DNA of 7,782 nt from DASPJR01 sp035628505 (GTDB lineage: Bacteria; Planctomycetota; SZUA-567; H5-PLA8): the NCBI GenBank assembly GCA_035628505.1, contig DASPJR010000133.1:1-7782 (forward strand). The letters are read 5' to 3'. Shown here piece by piece: positions 1 to 5,426 of the stretch. Below the pieces are notes generated by a model that was not told where the DNA came from, made no database searches, and saw only the letters and a program-made list of their open reading frames with translations. Numbering within the stretch: the first letter of the stretch is position 1; every line of letters starts with the position of its first letter. The translations under genes were made by a program, and so were the position numbers.

Positions 1-1080
1 CAGGATATAGTCGCTGGGGCGCAGGTCCTCCGCACTCCCGACGGGGGCTGGCGCATGTACTACTGGCACCACCAGGCCGGCTGGGGCCGCGTCAATTATC
101 TCTACACGGTCGCGCAGAGCAGCGACGGTCTGCGCTGGCACGTCACCGACTATGAGCGCCCGGCGCTGATCTCGCACTTCTACCGCGATCAGAATGGGCT
201 GACTGACGAGCAGCGCCTGGCCGAGAAATCCCAGCGCAGCAACGACGCCAACTTCGTTTACTTCAACCCGCGGTTGGGATGCTACGAGCAGTTCTCGCCC
301 TGGCTGCTCGACGCCGCTCCTGACCGGCGCGTTGAGGAAGACAACTGCCCGTGGATCAGCCGCATGATTCAGCGCCGTGTGAGCGCTGACGGCTTGGAAT
401 GGAGCCCGCCTGAGCTGGTCGTCCAGTCCGACGCCCGCGATCCGTGGGACCAGCAATTCTATCACATGGCCGTACAGTACCACGAAGACTGGTTGATCGG
501 ATCGCTCGGCCATTACCGCGCCGAAAGCGGGCAGCAAAGCGTCGATCTCGAATTGGTCTTCAGCCGCGACGGCCGAAAGTGGGAGCGCCCGATCCGTGGC
601 GGATTCATTCCGCGCGAGCCCGGCGGGCGCGACGCCGAAGGCATCTATCCAGGCAATGCCTGGATAGACCTCGGCAACGAATGGTTGTGCTTGTACACCG
701 CGTACGCGCGCAAACATTCGCAGTATGCCGATGAACGCCTGCCGAAGAGCTGCATCGCCGCGGCGCGCTGGCCGAAGCACCGCTTTGTCGGCTTGCGCGC
801 CGAGAAAGTGTCCGGCGGCTTTCTGACACCCGTCTTCTACCCGCGCTCAGCGGAGATCCGCATCGACGCCGACATTCGGGGCTGGTTGAAAGCGGAGCTC
901 TGCGACGCATGGGGCCGGAAACTGGACGGCTATCACCTCCAGCAAAGCATCGCGCTGACAGTCGACAGCCCTTCTCATGTCCTGCGCTGGCGCAACGCAG
1001 AGACGAGCAAGTATACCTGTGATCCCGTGCGGTTACGTTTCGAATTTTCCGACGCGGACGTGTATAGCGTGTGCTTCTGA
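1..1080 (+). CDS. Beta-propeller protein, GH32/GH43-like (5' end outside window)
   Basis: The reading frame is open from base 1 to the TGA at 1078-1080, giving 359 residues, and the true start lies upstream. Three blade-type repeats of the form S-x-D-G-x-x-W are visible at residues 40-46 (SSDGLRW), 128-134 (SADGLEW) and 188-194 (SRDGRKW). They sit among many aromatic residues, as in five-bladed propellers of the GH32/GH43/GH68 clan and related sialidase-like proteins. The C-terminal part (about 270-359) looks like a beta-sandwich: it opens with GGFLTPVF and closes with VRLRFEFSDADVYSV. I associate that ending with planctomycete proteins annotated as glycosyl hydrolase family 32-like or hypothetical. 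Carbohydrate binding or hydrolysis is an inference. I could not assign catalytic acids, and the first blade and any signal peptide are outside the window. The next gene has its own promoter, so this is probably the end of its transcript. Confidence 0.8.
   Translation, partial: QDIVAGAQVLRTPDGGWRMYYWHHQAGWGRVNYLYTVAQSSDGLRWHVTDYERPALISHFYRDQNGLTDEQRLAEKSQRSNDANFVYFNPRLGCYEQFSPWLLDAAPDRRVEEDNCPWISRMIQRRVSADGLEWSPPELVVQSDARDPWDQQFYHMAVQYHEDWLIGSLGHYRAESGQQSVDLELVFSRDGRKWERPIRGGFIPREPGGRDAEGIYPGNAWIDLGNEWLCLYTAYARKHSQYADERLPKSCIAAARWPKHRFVGLRAEKVSGGFLTPVFYPRSAEIRIDADIRGWLKAELCDAWGRKLDGYHLQQSIALTVDSPSHVLRWRNAETSKYTCDPVRLRFEFSDADVYSVCF
644..668. repeat. Perfect 11-bp inverted repeat inside the propeller gene
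   Basis: Bases 644-654 (TCTATCCAGGC) are exactly complementary to 658-668 (GCCTGGATAGA), with the three-base loop AAT between them. The element encodes the IYPGNAWID segment and causes no frame disturbance. There is no T-tract, so it is not an ordinary terminator. It may be a codon-choice accident or an mRNA hairpin. Confidence 0.6.
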
Positions 1081-1125
1081 CGATCCTTGCGGGCCATTCA
1101 TCATTTGCACCGCACCGCCAAATGC

Positions 1126-1157
1126 TTGTCTGTCGAATGACAACTGCAGTAGACTGC
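1126..1157 (+). promoter_or_regulatory. Promoter of the kinase gene, probably leaderless
   Basis: A -35-like TTGTCT (1126-1131) is separated by 18 bp from a -10-like TAGACT (1150-1155), which ends 8 nt before the ATG at 1164. With a normal -10 to start-site distance, transcription would begin at or next to the start codon, giving a leaderless mRNA. This fits the absence of a Shine-Dalgarno sequence. The box 1143-1157 (ACTGCAGTAGACTGC) recurs with one change before the gene at 2856. Its inner part GCAGT-AG-ACTGC is an inverted repeat, so an operator role is also possible. Confidence 0.5.
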
Positions 1158-1163
1158 CGGCGT

Positions 1164-2000
1164 ATGAGCGATGCCCAAATGACGAGACACCCACCTCCCG
1201 ACACGGTGATCGATGCTTTTGGTCTTCGCGGTAGGAACATAGAGCCACTTGCTGGGGGGCAGGGGGTTGCGTGGCGTGCGGGAAACATGGTACTCAAGCC
1301 CTGCCACGATCCGGCCGAGACTGAGTGGCTCTCAACCGTGCTCGAAGTCCTGAAGGAGGACGGATTCCGAATCGCGAGGCCGCAGCGCTCACACGGACGG
1401 AAGTTTGTCGTAGCGGGGTGGTGTGCATCTTCATGGGTCGAAGGCAGCGCCAGCATTGTTGGACGATGGTGCGACGCGATTGACGCTTGCCGTGCGTTTC
1501 ATCGCGCAACGACACATATTTCCGTTCCGCATGCAATCCTGCAAAGCAACAATCCATACCGACTGTGTGACCGCGCGGCATGGATGGAGCAGCAGTGCGG
1601 CGAAGAAAACGATCTTGGCGCTGGCGGCGCGTCTCTTTTGGCTCTGCGAAAGCCCTTAAACCTGCCTGCCCAGCTCATTCAAGGCGACCCAAGCGAAGGG
1701 AACATTCTTTTCACCGAGAACGCTCCTCCTGCAATCATCGATATTGCGCCGTACCAGCGTCCAGCAGAGTACTCGATTGCGATGCTGCTGGCGGACGGCG
1801 TCGCCTGGTCTGGCGCACCCATTGATTTGGTTCGAAAGGAGTTGAAGAGACGGCACTTTGATCAACTACTGGTGCGTGCGATTCTCTTCAGGTTGTATGT
1901 AGCGAGACTTATCCAGCGTAGCGCCGCAGGTGTCGAACGCCGTCTAGCCGCTTATGCGCCTGTAATCGAGGAAGTGCGTGCAGCCGTAGATGCATCCTGA
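1164..2000 (+). CDS. Aminoglycoside-phosphotransferase-fold kinase, TIGR02569-like
   Basis: This 278-residue protein has the layout of the APH/choline-kinase fold. A glycine-rich LAGGQGVAWRAG (residues 29-40) is followed by VLKP with the presumed ATP-binding Lys45, a GW(C)A segment (85-88), and an AFH motif (111-113). The catalytic loop is QGDPSEGN (173-180) with Asp175 and Asn180, and the metal-binding IIDIAPY carries Asp193. The order GGQG-WR-G-VLKP, AFH, QGD-GN, PPAIIDIAPYQRP recalls the TIGR02569 phosphotransferase family known mostly from actinobacteria. The residue before GD is Gln174 where most APH proteins have His. The start at ATG 1164 is preferred over the GTG at 1071, because TAGACT sits 8 nt upstream of it and the 31 extra residues look unlike this family. 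The substrate is unknown, and antibiotic resistance should not be assumed. Confidence 0.8.
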   Translation: MSDAQMTRHPPPDTVIDAFGLRGRNIEPLAGGQGVAWRAGNMVLKPCHDPAETEWLSTVLEVLKEDGFRIARPQRSHGRKFVVAGWCASSWVEGSASIVGRWCDAIDACRAFHRATTHISVPHAILQSNNPYRLCDRAAWMEQQCGEENDLGAGGASLLALRKPLNLPAQLIQGDPSEGNILFTENAPPAIIDIAPYQRPAEYSIAMLLADGVAWSGAPIDLVRKELKRRHFDQLLVRAILFRLYVARLIQRSAAGVERRLAAYAPVIEEVRAAVDAS

Positions 2001-2042
2001 CTTCGTCCAAGTAAAGCTTGTGAGGCACGTGAAGTCGGGCGA

Positions 2043-2387
2043 ATGCGAAGCATGATTTGCCTATTGAACGAAGCCAGCGGCGTACCCTTGATGCGTCGAG
2101 TAGACACTTATGGCTTTCCGTTCCCTGCATATACTCGCAGAGGTTGGACTGCGGAGAAAGGATACGCCAGAAGTCGTATCTCAGAAGCAATGGAGGTGTT
2201 GCTGAGTAACGGGAGAAGCCCTGATTCAGAGGATGCACTTCGCGCCGACCAAGAAGTGCGTGGCCACGAGGTGGCAGAGGCCTCGGATCAGACCAATATT
2301 GCTTGCAACATAGCAACCAGTGGGTTTTGTCTTTTAGCAACTACCTTACTTTTCGAGTACCTCATCCGCGGCAGGTCCAAGTCATGA
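2043..2387 (+). CDS. Small membrane protein with G-F-P-F box, N-terminal helix missing
   Basis: This 114-residue protein of unknown function is recognisable as a member of the small-protein array only by its second half. It has YGFPF (23-27), which matches the G-[W/F]-P box of the genes downstream, then a charged hydrophilic stretch (about 37-84), a membrane helix at about 85-106 and a basic end (RGRSKS). The other members begin with a membrane helix; here the frame opens only 42 nt after the kinase stop and encodes no such helix. No clear ribosome binding site or promoter is seen upstream, and another ATG lies at 2052. It may be a truncated remnant left when the kinase gene came to lie beside it. 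Its stop overlaps the next start as ATGA (2384-2387), which favours continued co-translation. Confidence 0.5.
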   Translation: MRSMICLLNEASGVPLMRRVDTYGFPFPAYTRRGWTAEKGYARSRISEAMEVLLSNGRSPDSEDALRADQEVRGHEVAEASDQTNIACNIATSGFCLLATTLLFEYLIRGRSKS

Positions 2388-2728
2388 AGCTCCCGCGCCT
2401 AATCGTTTACTCCTTGATCGCAGGATTGGTTTGGTTGAACGTGCGTGAGCGCGCCCATAGCGGCCACTTCGAATGGGTGAGAACCCTTGCGCCAAACCAC
2501 GAGGTGGAAGTTGCGCTAACGTCGGAGCCGAAGTACGTCGTTGTCTACGTGGAGTGCACCGGACGCGGCTTCCCCATGACATACGAGGCTAGACTTGGCG
2601 ACGAGCGTGTGCTCTGGCGACCAGAGGCGCTAACCGTAGACATCTTATCCGCCATCCTCGTGGTGCTCATGGCACTCTCGGTTACGGGCGCTGTATCGCG
2701 ACGGAGCAAGACGCGAGGGATGAATTAA
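2384..2728 (+). CDS. Small two-helix membrane protein with G-F-P-M box
   Basis: This 114-residue protein of unknown function has a short hydrophobic N-terminal segment (about 6-20), a loop of some 60 residues with RGFPMTYE (61-68), a second helix (about 84-104) and a basic tail (SRRSKTRG). By the positive-inside rule both ends should be cytoplasmic and the loop outside. The ATG at 2384 is chosen because it overlaps the previous stop (ATGA) and gives the family N-terminus MKLPRL. Its first 17 bases match the start of the gene at 2856 except for base one (A against G). After MKLPRL it lacks eight residues that the 2856 protein has, so its first helix is unusually short and could be impaired. 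Confidence 0.65.
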   Translation: MKLPRLIVYSLIAGLVWLNVRERAHSGHFEWVRTLAPNHEVEVALTSEPKYVVVYVECTGRGFPMTYEARLGDERVLWRPEALTVDILSAILVVLMALSVTGAVSRRSKTRGMN

Positions 2729-2814
2729 CCAATGCATGATGACAATCGGGTGACCGCGAGCTTGTCGCGTTAGAGCACGGGGCGGGAGCTGCTGACGCAA
2801 ATGACGGAACTTTC

Positions 2815-2855
2815 CTGACTGCCGCCATCGACGACTGCGGTAGACTGCGCGAGCC
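2815..2855 (+). promoter_or_regulatory. Promoter-like box before the gene at 2856, probably leaderless
   Basis: TAGACT (2841-2846) lies 9 nt before the GTG start at 2856, inside ACTGCGGTAGACTGC (2834-2848). That box matches the one at 1143-1157 in 14 of 15 positions. A possible -35 CTGACT (2815-2820) is 20 bp away, which is longer than usual. The rest of the 127-nt gap after 2728 holds no gene or terminator that I can recognise. Confidence 0.45.
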
Positions 2856-3205
2856 GTGAAGCTCCCGCGCCTGCAACTGCATCTGAGCACGCTGCTGATC
2901 GTCACGCTGTTGGCGGCGGGGTTGGTGTGGCTGAATGTGAGGCAGCATGAGTACAGGTTTCAGATTTCGGAGAACGGCGAAGTTCGGCCTGGTTTCTTGA
3001 TTCACATGGACTACCCGGTGCCTGCGAAGGATCGTGGTTGGCCGTTAACCTTCGAGACATCGAGAGAAGCCGTGTTCGAGCGTAATCGATACTATTGGAA
3101 CTGGAACATGTTCGCATTAGACGTAGCCATCTCCTTGCCGTGCTGACCTTCGCCATCGTCGCGATTGTTTGGCTCACGCGACGCATGAAACGAGGTGCGC
3201 CATGA
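2856..3205 (+). pseudogene. Small two-helix membrane protein with G-W-P-L box, frameshifted
   Basis: Read as it stands, the frame starts at GTG 2856 and stops at TGA 3144-3146, giving 96 residues. These comprise MKLPRL, a membrane helix (about 9-27), a loop with RGWPLTFE (60-67), and only the beginning of a second helix, ending abruptly in SLPC. Moving to the -1 frame at about 3131-3136 continues with LAVLTFAIVAIVWL and then TRRMKRGAP, which is exactly the missing helix and basic tail. The stop TGA at 3203-3205 overlaps the ATG of the next gene. One lost base (or two gained) near 3131-3135 explains this. No slippery heptamer is seen, so a mutation or a sequence error is more likely than programmed frameshifting. 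The restored protein would be about 116 residues. Confidence 0.65.
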
Positions 3206-3486
3206 AGCGGTTCCACCTCTCCACGCTGCTGCTGTTAACCGTGCTCGCGAGTGCGTTCGTGGGGGCGAATGTAGTGTGGCAAGAGGAGCGACTTTCGGTA
3301 ATCAAAGCTATTTGCTGGCGCGGCTGGCCGTGGACATACGAGATCATTTGGCGTGTGTATCCGCAGATGGCGAGCGTAGACGATTGGTTAGATACGAGCG
3401 CGCTTACAAAGAACATCGCGTCTGGCCTCGCTGCTCTGGCGCTGGCTGGCTACGTGTCTGAGAAGATTGCCCGGCGCAAAAGGTAG
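3202..3486 (+). CDS. Small two-helix membrane protein with G-W-P-W box
   Basis: This 94-residue protein of unknown function is the cleanest example of the array's plan. It has an MKRFHLSTLLLLT start with a helix at about 6-26, a short loop carrying RGWPWTYE (40-47), a second helix at about 71-86, and a basic C-terminus (KIARRKR). Basic residues at both ends predict that both termini are cytoplasmic. The ATG at 3202 is preferred over an in-frame start at 3169, because a GAGGTG (3192-3197) precedes it at a 4-nt spacing and it overlaps the stop that the upstream gene would have if its frameshift were repaired. That overlap suggests the pair was once translationally coupled. Confidence 0.75.
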   Translation: MKRFHLSTLLLLTVLASAFVGANVVWQEERLSVIKAICWRGWPWTYEIIWRVYPQMASVDDWLDTSALTKNIASGLAALALAGYVSEKIARRKR

Positions 3487-3512
3487 CGCGGCTATTAGCA
3501 GAAGAAGAACGT

Positions 3513-3740
3513 ATGAGCAAGGAACCGCAGACGTATCTTGTGTGGGCTAGCCACTGGGCTGGCAGGGTCTATACCGACCAACAAGAGGCATTTGATGATG
3601 CAATCGACGATGGCCTATTCCTGCCCGTAGAAGCTACGCCGGGTAGGAATGAAGGATATTGGTGGAGTAAGGCAGCACTCGTGAAGCTTGGACTGTTTGA
3701 AGAGGCGCGAGATGTTGAACTAGGCGGCAACCCTAAATAG
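3513..3740 (+). CDS. Small acidic soluble protein of unknown function
   Basis: This 75-residue protein is not recognised. It has no signal peptide or membrane segment, is acidic, and is rich in aromatic residues: TYLVWASHWAGRVY near the start, a D-D-A-I-D-D-G acidic patch at about 28-34, and GYWWSKAAL at about 48-56. It starts 26 nt after the preceding gene. A purine-rich AGAAGAAGAA stretch just before the ATG could act as a weak ribosome binding site, so co-transcription with 3202 is likely. A small cytoplasmic protein next to small membrane proteins could be a partner, but nothing in the sequence proves this. Confidence 0.6.
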   Translation: MSKEPQTYLVWASHWAGRVYTDQQEAFDDAIDDGLFLPVEATPGRNEGYWWSKAALVKLGLFEEARDVELGGNPK

Positions 3741-3767
3741 TTGACTTCGCGCGCCGCGTGCTACCGT
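3741..3767 (+). promoter_or_regulatory. Promoter candidate for the gene at 3775
   Basis: TTGACT (3741-3746), five of six matches to the -35 consensus, begins directly after the stop codon of the preceding gene. TACCGT (3762-3767) fits TANNNT and ends 7 nt before the ATG at 3775, so the transcript would be nearly leaderless. The spacing of 15 bp between the two is short, which lowers confidence. Confidence 0.4.
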
Positions 3768-3774
3768 CCGTGGC

Positions 3775-3984
3775 ATGCGCTTCATCGAATCCGAAGGGCT
3801 CTATCAGGAGCAGCGCGACCGGCTGAACCGCGCGAGGGCAGATGACCGCTATGATTACGAAGAGCGCGCGGGTATCTTCGAGTACCTAGGCCGCGAGCGC
3901 CGCGGCGATGCTGAGCGGCACGCCTACTGCTTCATTCAGTGCGAGAAGGGGTGGAATCTAGAACACCGAGCGTATCCGCGATGA
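3775..3984 (+). CDS. Small highly charged protein of unknown function
   Basis: This 69-residue protein is not recognised. It is extremely rich in Arg, Glu, Asp and Tyr (for example QEQRDRLNRARADDRYDYEE at about 11-30), probably largely alpha-helical, with two cysteines near the C-terminus (CFIQC, 52-56). There is no signal peptide or membrane helix. No Shine-Dalgarno sequence is present, but promoter-like elements end 7 nt before the ATG. Its TGA (3982-3984) overlaps the start of the membrane-protein gene at 3981 as ATGA, so the two are probably translated together and might function together. Confidence 0.55.
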   Translation: MRFIESEGLYQEQRDRLNRARADDRYDYEERAGIFEYLGRERRGDAERHAYCFIQCEKGWNLEHRAYPR

Positions 3985-4340
3985 CTCCGCAACGCTTTCA
4001 ACTCAGTCGTTCGAAGTTACTTCTCCTAACGATCCTGGCACGCGTCTTCATCGGCGCGCAGTTTTGGACGCGATCTGTTCCGGACGCCCACGGTTTCACC
4101 ACCGACTGGCAGAGCCGGGGCTTTCCCTTTCGTTACGAAGAGTGGTTCGATAAGTATGGTGTCTACAGGAATGTGGGACCGAATCCCTACGCACTCGTGT
4201 TGAACGGCATGACAGGGATTGCGTGGCTGGGCGTACTCGGGTATGGCGTTGAACACTGGATAAGGCGAAGACATGAACGCACTCGTGGAGCAGGTTCTAC
4301 AACTGGAAGCGCGCATGAAGACAATCGCGGCGGCGCGTGA
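3981..4340 (+). CDS. Small two-helix membrane protein with G-F-P-F box
   Basis: This 119-residue member of the array has an N-terminal helix (about 11-29), a loop with SRGFPFRYEE (45-54), a second helix (about 71-91) and a strongly basic WIRRRHERTR (93-102). A further hydrophilic tail to residue 119 is longer than in the other members. The ATG at 3981 is chosen over the in-frame one at 3939, because it overlaps the preceding stop as ATGA and places the basic residues MTPQRFQLSR just before the helix, as in its relatives. Its final 68 nt overlap the next gene in another frame; the tail after RRRHE could therefore be a recent C-terminal extension. Function unknown. Confidence 0.7.
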   Translation: MTPQRFQLSRSKLLLLTILARVFIGAQFWTRSVPDAHGFTTDWQSRGFPFRYEEWFDKYGVYRNVGPNPYALVLNGMTGIAWLGVLGYGVEHWIRRRHERTRGAGSTTGSAHEDNRGGA

Positions 4341-4497
4341 CAGGCTAGGGCCCGGCAGACAGGCCGACGCCTTGGAAGCGCAGCGGCAGAAGCTTGAGGA
4401 CAGGCGGCGTGCGTTGCTGGACCAAGCCACCGATCGGGAATTGATTGCCTTGGAGTATGGGCGGGAATATGAGCGGCCGGCTGTGCAGGTGCCTTAA
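4273..4497 (+). CDS. Small predicted coiled-coil protein
   Basis: This 74-residue protein is not recognised. About residues 3-60 are a nearly uninterrupted helical, charged sequence with heptad-like leucines (EQVLQLEARM, EAQRQKLEDRRRALLDQA), predicting a coiled coil. A GPGR break occurs at about 26-29. No membrane segment is seen. It overlaps the 3' end of the preceding gene by 68 nt and ends 2 nt before the GTG of the next gene, so it appears embedded in the same transcript. Weak purine-rich AAGGCGAAG precedes the ATG. The long overlap is the main reason for doubt about the exact start. Confidence 0.5.
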   Translation: MNALVEQVLQLEARMKTIAAARDRLGPGRQADALEAQRQKLEDRRRALLDQATDRELIALEYGREYERPAVQVP

Positions 4498-4499
4498 CT

Positions 4500-4898
4500 G
4501 TGCGCCGCGTGTGCCAGATCCGGCTTGCGACCGTTATTGCTATGGTGCTGTTCGCAGCATTGCCCATTTGGTTAAACTTTGATCCAAGACCGAAAGAACA
4601 TTCCAGTGGCGTACCTTATCGTTCGTTCGGCTGGCCCTGGCCCGTGCGGATTGAAGCGACCTGGGTATATGACGATGCACAGAAGCAACAGGAGTTGATT
4701 GCAGAACTCAGCAAGCTACCGGGCGTGACCTACGACAAGACGCCAAGATTCGCTGTTGCATTGGTTGCGGTTGAAACCGAAAGCTACGGATTGAAGATCT
4801 TGGGCAACATTCTGACCGGACTTGGAATGACTGTACTGTTCGGAATTCTGTGTGAACGTCACTTGAGACGCCGGCCCGATGCCCCGCCCCCAAATTAG
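4500..4898 (+). CDS. Two-helix membrane protein with G-W-P-W box and enlarged loop
   Basis: This 132-residue member of the array starts at GTG 4500, 2 nt after the preceding stop, with AGGTG (4487-4491) as a plausible ribosome binding site. It has a first helix at about 8-25, FGWPWPVRIE (43-52), a longer loop containing a charged insertion (about 58-85) not seen in the other members, a second helix at about 97-118, and a basic RHLRRR end (120-125). The proline-rich tail overlaps the next gene by 20 nt. The insertion may have been acquired separately. Function unknown. Confidence 0.7.
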   Translation: MRRVCQIRLATVIAMVLFAALPIWLNFDPRPKEHSSGVPYRSFGWPWPVRIEATWVYDDAQKQQELIAELSKLPGVTYDKTPRFAVALVAVETESYGLKILGNILTGLGMTVLFGILCERHLRRRPDAPPPN

Positions 4899-5355
4899 CC
4901 TTGCCGCGCTGCTGGTGGGCGTGCTGGTGGCTGGCCTGGAACTGCCACTGTTCTTGGCCGTGTGGCGGGAAATGGATGAACCGGAACCATTTCCGCTGCC
5001 CACTGCGATTTGGTTTAAAGCCGCTGCGTTCGTGACCTGGGCCGGTACAGCCTGGATTATGGCTATGCTGGTTGAAAAGTACGTGCGGGCCAAGGCACGT
5101 ACAGCCCAGCCCTCCCAGCCGCTAGTTATGAAACTCCGGACGCGCGTAATCGGCGCACTGCGGCCGGGCACAATCCGAATCAAAGTAGGCATTGGCCACG
5201 GCATGTTGGACGGCGGCATGGAAAACGACGTGCCCGCGGACTTGATCCCGCCGGACCTGCAGGCGCCGAACAGTGAGTTTTTCGTAGCGTACGGGCCGGA
5301 CCAAGAAATGATCATCACCCGGCTGGATGCTGTTGACGGCGCCAGTGCGAAGTAA
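4879..5355 (+). CDS. Two-helix membrane protein with C-terminal soluble domain
   Basis: In this 158-residue protein the first 75 residues keep the array's plan: a helix at about 6-29, a very short acidic loop (MDEPEPFPLP, 32-41), a second helix at about 43-65 and a basic turn (EKYVRAKAR, 66-74). The G-[W/F]-P box is absent. A soluble domain follows (about 82-150) with beta-type residues and VPADLIPPDLQAPNSEFFV (118-136). I do not recognise this domain; it would be cytoplasmic if both helices insert as predicted. The ATG at 4879 lies within the end of the previous gene, so coupling is likely. The architecture suggests that the helix pair is an anchor to which different outputs can be attached, but that is inference. 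Confidence 0.65.
   Translation: MPRPQISLAALLVGVLVAGLELPLFLAVWREMDEPEPFPLPTAIWFKAAAFVTWAGTAWIMAMLVEKYVRAKARTAQPSQPLVMKLRTRVIGALRPGTIRIKVGIGHGMLDGGMENDVPADLIPPDLQAPNSEFFVAYGPDQEMIITRLDAVDGASAK
5079..5102. repeat. 8-bp inverted repeat inside the gene at 4879
   Basis: GTACGTGC (5079-5086) is exactly complementary to GCACGTAC (5095-5102) across an 8-base loop. It encodes the basic YVRAKART segment between helix two and the soluble domain. There is no T-tract. Confidence 0.4.
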
Positions 5356-5365
5356 CAAGTTCCCG

Positions 5366-5407
5366 CTTGCTTCCGCGTCTTTCCGGGTAGGCTACCAAGC
5401 ATATATT
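5366..5407 (+). promoter_or_regulatory. Promoter region of the gene at 5427, with overlapping palindrome
   Basis: Two -10 candidates are seen: TAGGCT (5388-5393), preceded by a weak CTTGCT (5366-5371) at 16 bp, and TATATT (5402-5407), with five of six consensus matches but no clear -35. TAGGCT is the centre of the 11-base palindrome GGTAG-G-CTACC (5386-5396), which could be an operator. Unlike the upstream genes, this one would have a short leader containing GGAG (5414-5417) 9 nt before the ATG. Confidence 0.4.
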
Positions 5408-5426
5408 CAGCTTGGAGTCTTAGCCT

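Noticed and set aside
1071..1163. Earlier GTG start for the kinase, overlapping the propeller gene
   Set aside because: The 31 added residues do not look like the family, and the promoter-like TAGACT 8 nt before ATG 1164 favours the later start.
605..1456. 283-codon open frame on the minus strand
   Set aside because: It lies antisense to the propeller gene and the kinase gene, both supported by motifs. Its product is Arg/Ser/Ala-rich with no recognisable domain, as expected from high-GC shadow frames.
1164..2000. Aminoglycoside resistance gene
   Set aside because: The fold is right, but the motif order fits a TIGR02569-like kinase of unknown substrate. Nothing points to resistance.
1999..2036. 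Possible terminator after the kinase (GACTTC ... GAAGTC)
   Set aside because: The stem is only 6 bp with a 26-base loop and no T-tract.
3131..3146. Programmed -1 frameshift site in the 2856 gene
   Set aside because: No slippery heptamer or nearby strong hairpin is visible, so a mutation or sequence error is the simpler explanation.
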